From Rostrohypoxylon terebratum (lineage: Eukaryota > Ascomycota > Sordariomycetes > Xylariales > Hypoxylaceae), in contig MU385861.1 of NCBI GenBank assembly GCA_022497145.1, forward strand, positions 65,934 to 129,933: a DNA stretch of 64,000 bases. The letters are read 5' to 3'. The notes under the pieces are model-generated. The model worked only from the letters and a program-made list of their open reading frames with translations, made no database searches and was not told where the DNA came from. A program made the position numbers and the translations under genes. Of this stretch, positions 59,710 through 64,000 are shown in pieces (within the stretch, counting starts at the first letter, position 1; each line of letters begins with the position of its first letter).

Positions 59710-60344
59710 ATGGCCCGCACCAAGCAGACCGCCCGTAAGTCCACTGGTGGCAAGGCTCCCCGTAAGCAGCTTGCTTCCAAGGCTGCTCGTAAGAGCGCAC
59801 CCTCCACCGGAGGTGTCAAGAAGCCTCACCGCTACAAGCCTGGTACCGTCGCTCTTCGTGAGATTCGTCGCTACCAGAAGTCCACTGAGCTGCTCATCCG
59901 CAAGCTCCCCTTCCAGCGTCTGGTAAGTCGTCATTCATTCATTCATCAATTTCGCATGCGTCGTCGACTCCATCGCGGCGATCACTGCGTTGGAGCCCCG
60001 GTCGCAGATTTCCAATTTAACATGCATGCATCATCAACGCGGTTTCCCCACAACGCGACCGATAAACAATGTACTAACGCGTCCATCAATAGGTTCGTGA
60101 AATCGCCCAGGACTTCAAGTCCGACTTGCGTTTCCAGTCCTCCGCCATCGGTGCTCTCCAGGAGTCCGTCGAGTCTTACCTCGTCTCTCTCTTCGAAGAC
60201 ACCAACCTTTGCGCCATCCACGCCAAGCGTGTCACCATCCAATCGGTTAGTACATCTACATCTCTATCATTGATCAATACATGCTGACAACCTCCGCAGA
60301 AGGACATCCAACTCGCACGCCGCCTCCGTGGTGAGCGCAACTAA
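59710..60344 (+). CDS. hH3: Histone H3
   Basis: Three exons, 59710-59922, 60093-60245 and 60300-60344, with introns of 170 and 54 bp, give 136 residues, the universal length. It begins MARTKQTARKSTGGKAPRKQ and ends DIQLARRLRGERN, with the modifiable Lys4, Lys9, Lys27 (ARKSAPSTGG) and Lys36 (GVKKPHR) contexts all present. It packs DNA with H4, which is divergently transcribed 1.6 kb away. A one-copy, intron-bearing H3 beside H4 is the usual arrangement in filamentous ascomycetes. Confidence 0.99.
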
Positions 60345-61935
60345 GTTGTTGTACTTGTCTTCTCGTGGCAGTTCATGGACAATTTGGGTTTAGGGCGTAC
60401 AGTGCTCTATCACGACATAGGGATGGCATGATGACTCGGTTTTGCACGGGAATGGGTAATCATTAAGGCGTTATGAGTTGACCGCGGTGTTTTTATTGAT
60501 GCAGAACATGGCTTGTACATCAGTTCTAGGACGCCATTGAAGGCGCCACAATACTGAAATCGGGTACTGACTCCCGTTGACAATTACCTTACTGTCTTTT
60601 CATTGCCGATGTGATATGAATGGATGTACATATAGACCAACGCCGCGCATGATAATAAACAACGAGTGACTCGTAACACGCCTTGATTCCGCTTTTATAT
60701 AAACAATGCTTGATGACATCGTGCACCCGTGTATCTGACACTCGTACTGTCTTTGAATATGAGGCTATTCCCGACCTACTTGCTTCATGATTGCTGCTAT
60801 CTTGTTCTGATCCAAGCAGTTGGGTATAGCGCTTCATGCATTATCTATGTAGTCATACACAACTTTCATTTACTTCGGGTGCGATCAATCTATTTGTGTA
60901 TGCGACCGAGGTTAAGGCTGATCAGTCAATCAAATCATGATGTTCTTTTAAATACGTTCCATCCGCGCTCTCGCTGCAAATATCTACGAACACCGAGTTT
61001 TCGTCATTTTCCTTTTTTCATTCACATTCACATTATTCCCATCACAAGACTGAAATAGTTATGATTATACTGCACGTAACTTAAGATCATGACATTCCAT
61101 CGTAGCAAAAGTAGGTCAGATTGGAAATGCATGTCAACTTTGATCGATCCGGTCGCATCGCCATTCGGGATTTTTTTTTTCTTGGGGGGCTCGGGGTAAG
61201 CACGTATTGCCATACACGGAGCTGGGTGGGAGGGCTGGAGTGGCGAAAAATCTGCGTGTGGCAAATTTCCAAGGTCGTACGTGATCGGCTTTGTTCTTGG
61301 GTTCGGCAGGATTTGTTGATGTTGATGTTTATCTGGTGTTGATTGGGTGGATTTTTTCTACCCGGAGATAAGGTGGTATTCGTGGATTTCGATGGATATG
61401 AGAGCAAATGTATTATTATATTGGAATTATCTGAGTACCTATATTTATTTCCTTGGGAAAGTTGTGATGATATTCGTGATGACTGAAGCGACGGGAAGAT
61501 AACTGTGAACTAGCTGCAATTCCGGCCATCTATGCTTACAATACACGTATAAACCCACGGAACTAGAAATATCTCCGAGGTCAGTGCTTGTAATATGCAA
61601 AGTCAAGTAGATATTTGGAATCAGTTCTATTTATTTACATATGTGTATCATCAGCTGGACATCAATAAACAGATTTGACCCAAATTCAAGATAATCTCCG
61701 ACGGTGAAGCTTTTACCTAAAAATATCGCAGCAATAATCCTACCATATAATCTACACACGACAAAATTCTACATCACACATCACGACACCAAACTATCAC
61801 AAGGTATAGAAACTTTCTGCTATATCTTCCAAAAGCGAAAATAAGTACATATTTATCCTATCCGGAACACGAAAAACTCCAAGCACCTACTTTTCTCAAC
61901 CCATTATACAGCGCTCTCCTCCCTTAATGCTGAAG
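60345..61935. other. Convergent 3' intergenic region
   Basis: It lies between H3 and the Pol I gene. It holds 3' UTRs and short domain-free frames; there is a T10 then G6 run at about 61172-61188. No gene is supported. Confidence 0.4.
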
Positions 61936-64000
61936 CTACACCAAGTGATTCTTCCCGTTCTTCGGGTACGCCTTAGTCAAGACATCGAAAGCACCAGTAC
62001 CGATCTTGCCTAGTCTACCCATGACGATTCGGCTACTGGGTGTACTTAGGTCGTCCCAGTCACCGTCGAGGATAGCGTCTTTGAGGAAAGAGAGCGTGGT
62101 CTCGAAGCTCATCTTGGTGAAGGGGCTGACGTTGCCCTTGAGACCGTTTCGGTTGAACGGTGTGAAACCTCCGTTTCGCGTCATGTAGTCGCTGATGAGA
62201 TTGAGATGGCGCCTGTCGACACTGATACCGTGACTGTCGAAAATGCCGCCCAGTTCTTGGATAATGGCGCTGCGTGCTGCCTCAACACCGTATACTTCCA
62301 AGACTGCTGCGATGTCGTTCGTGATGATCCTGTTGGGATTGATAAAATCACCGTACTTCTGCATGGCTCGGAGATTAACGCCGTCCGTGTGAATGACCGG
62401 CCTCTCTTCTTCCTTGCCGGTTCGCGGGTTGGTGATCTTCTCGTTGGGTACAAAAACGCATGTGCGAATCCCGTCGATTTGTTGTATAAGTGTCTTCTTA
62501 ACTGCATCTTGTACAATGCTCAACATGAGGATTTTGGGTATATCGGAATCGTATTCGAGTGTGAAGTCACAGTGTTCTCCCTTTTGTTCGTCGCATCTGT
62601 AACGAGATACGACTTGGGTCCTTTCCATGACCCGAGCTTCGCGCGTGTCTGACAATTTACCAGCATTCAAATCGTCCCCGTCTTCGCCTTGAGGTCGCGG
62701 GCTGCCGCCAAATCCTTCGTCCTCTGGCTCATCTTCATCCTCGGGTGATGCCTCGCGCTCCATTCGCCTTTGGATCTCATCGTCTTCGTCGTCGTTCGCA
62801 CCATATGAGACTGCTTGCGACCGGTTCGCGCGTTGCTTGGCATTCGTGGCGTCGCCTTCGTCATCGTCGTCATGATCATCATCCTCATCACGTGCTACGG
62901 CATCGGGATTTCCAGACGCCACCTCCACCACTCCAGACTTGGTGCCGACCTCGGGTACTGCGGCATCGGCCCGATCCATCTTTGCTTTAATCTCCTTCTT
63001 TACCAACCTATCTAACATTGGCAAGAATTTGGTCTCCAAAGTGCGAAGTACGTCGGAAATACTAATTGCATACGTTTTTGTGTATTCTTCGGAGGGGAAG
63101 AATTCGAGGTGTATGTCGAATTTTTTCGCTAAAGCATAGCTGACACTTTTCCCGACGCGCTCCTTTACTGTAGCCTTGTTGAGGACGTGCGAGAGCGGGA
63201 GAATACTAATCGCCTTCGCAAACGTCTCGCCGTCCTCTTCAGACAACTCTTCGTTTAATAATAGCGTCATCGACGGAGTACCGATGCGATCACTAGCTGT
63301 CATCAGGATTTCTCGTAGACGAGGGATACCGAGGGTGACGTTCTTCGCGGAGTGGCCGGCCAAATGGAAAGTGTTCAGCGTCATTTGAGTTGAAGGTTCA
63401 CCGACAGACTGGCCAGCGACAATACCTACGGCTTCGCCAGGTTCCATGAGCGAGCTAAGATATTTGGCATGGAAGATCTTCTCTGCATATTTGCGAGGAA
63501 TGAGGGCGACGTTTGTACCCTTCTTGCCCTTCTCCCCCTTCTCCTTGATCAAACCGTCTTTGTTGTCCTTGATATACGCAGTAACCTTCTCGTAGAATTT
63601 CTCCGAGGTAGAAAATGCATGTCTGTTGGGGTTGAGCTCGGTATGGATGGGATCAAGTGCCTTCGGATCGTTCGCTTTTGCCAGTTTAACGGCTTTCTTT
63701 TGGTACTTCTGAGCAAACTCTCTAGACTCATAGATTTCTTGGTCCCATCCTCTCTCTGCTATACCAAGTCGATCGATCTGTGATGTTTGGTTGCGAAGCA
63801 CGAAGCCGAAATCAGACAAATACTTCTGCTTGGTGATGTCTATTCCATCTTCTCCGTACAAGAACTGGATCATTGATCCATCAGCGTCTCGCACGGATGA
63901 ATCGTAAGCCACCTTAAGGCCTTCCATTCCTTTAATGAGACATCTCTGAAGGTACCCTGATCGAGAAGTTTTCACGGCTGTATCAATAAGACCTTCTCGC
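61936..64000 (-). CDS. RPA190: RNA polymerase I largest subunit, C-terminal part (5' cut by window)
   Basis: An open frame enters at 64000 (partial codon, then REGLIDTAVKTSRSGYLQRC) and ends at 61936, about 688 codons. The first residues are the bridge-helix region. The trigger loop follows (EPGEAVGIVAGQSVGEPSTQ then MTLNTFHLAG), then LGIPRLREI. A long acidic insert (DEDDDHDDDDEGD and later EDEDEPEDEGFGG) lies in the jaw region, a Pol I trait. The end, GTGAFDVLTKAYPKNGKNHLV, has no heptad CTD, excluding Pol II. The protein is the catalytic subunit for 35S rRNA synthesis in the nucleolus. No introns are visible in this part. The frame also continues beyond the ATG-less edge, so the N-terminal two thirds are off-window. 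Confidence 0.96.
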   Translation of the reverse strand, partial: REGLIDTAVKTSRSGYLQRCLIKGMEGLKVAYDSSVRDADGSMIQFLYGEDGIDITKQKYLSDFGFVLRNQTSQIDRLGIAERGWDQEIYESREFAQKYQKKAVKLAKANDPKALDPIHTELNPNRHAFSTSEKFYEKVTAYIKDNKDGLIKEKGEKGKKGTNVALIPRKYAEKIFHAKYLSSLMEPGEAVGIVAGQSVGEPSTQMTLNTFHLAGHSAKNVTLGIPRLREILMTASDRIGTPSMTLLLNEELSEEDGETFAKAISILPLSHVLNKATVKERVGKSVSYALAKKFDIHLEFFPSEEYTKTYAISISDVLRTLETKFLPMLDRLVKKEIKAKMDRADAAVPEVGTKSGVVEVASGNPDAVARDEDDDHDDDDEGDATNAKQRANRSQAVSYGANDDEDDEIQRRMEREASPEDEDEPEDEGFGGSPRPQGEDGDDLNAGKLSDTREARVMERTQVVSRYRCDEQKGEHCDFTLEYDSDIPKILMLSIVQDAVKKTLIQQIDGIRTCVFVPNEKITNPRTGKEEERPVIHTDGVNLRAMQKYGDFINPNRIITNDIAAVLEVYGVEAARSAIIQELGGIFDSHGISVDRRHLNLISDYMTRNGGFTPFNRNGLKGNVSPFTKMSFETTLSFLKDAILDGDWDDLSTPSSRIVMGRLGKIGTGAFDVLTKAYPKNGKNHLV

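Overview
The window is nuclear DNA from a filamentous ascomycete (Pezizomycotina). The closest feel is Sordariomycetes, but that rank is an inference. The evidence is short GT-AG introns (about 49-170 bp, often with CTAAC-type branch sites), single monocistronic genes on both strands, a pentafunctional AROM gene, intron-bearing H3 and H4 genes in a divergent pair, and fungus-typical families (2EXR, DHA1 transporters, GPI-anchored Ser/Thr/Ala-rich secreted proteins). I rebuilt exon structures by hand; every multi-exon model given as a firm call keeps frame across all junctions.

Layout. 1-1635 (-): Mutator-like (MULE) transposase, cut by the window edge, with a diverged direct repeat behind it. 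3222-4801 (+): secreted purple acid phosphatase. 5885-6179: first copy of a dispersed repeat. 7122-9186 (-): secreted sulfatase. 11236-11931 (-): GPI-anchor-like secreted protein. 13201-13292 (-): tRNA-Pro(AGG) with an intron. 14065-15516 (-): 2EXR-domain protein. 16734-19268 (+): 78-kDa subunit of respiratory complex I, with a 15-bp microexon. 20744-23718 (-): PUF-repeat RNA-binding protein whose fourth intron holds an assembly gap. 25569-26070 (-): mitoribosomal protein mS33, divergent from RNase III at 26508-27919 (+). 29259-30406 (+): ACBP/Atg37-like membrane protein. 30595-31376 (-): GFA/CENP-V-type protein. 32638-34644 (-): DHA1 family MFS transporter. 36188-40964 (+): AROM. 46398-48539 (-): Rpn4-like C2H2 transcription factor. 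57622-58092 (-) and 59710-60344 (+): histones H4 and H3. 61936-64000 (-): C-terminal part of the RNA polymerase I largest subunit.

Most genes are conserved housekeeping genes (complex I, mitoribosome, RNase III, shikimate pathway, histones, Pol I). There is no operon and no convincing biosynthetic or defence cluster. The accessory material lies at the left edge (transposase, repeats, secreted phosphatase and sulfatase) and in two gene-poor stretches, about 41.0-46.4 kb and 48.5-57.6 kb. The second stretch carries the other copy of the dispersed repeat and an AT-rich, decayed-looking segment.

I did not find a clearly new biological system. The most checkable unusual items are the complex I microexon that encodes an iron-sulfur ligand cysteine, the MULE with its adjacent direct repeats, the RIP-like repeat pair 49.7 kb apart, the homopolymer-flanked gap inside the PUF gene, and a candidate small two-exon gene at 50200-50540.
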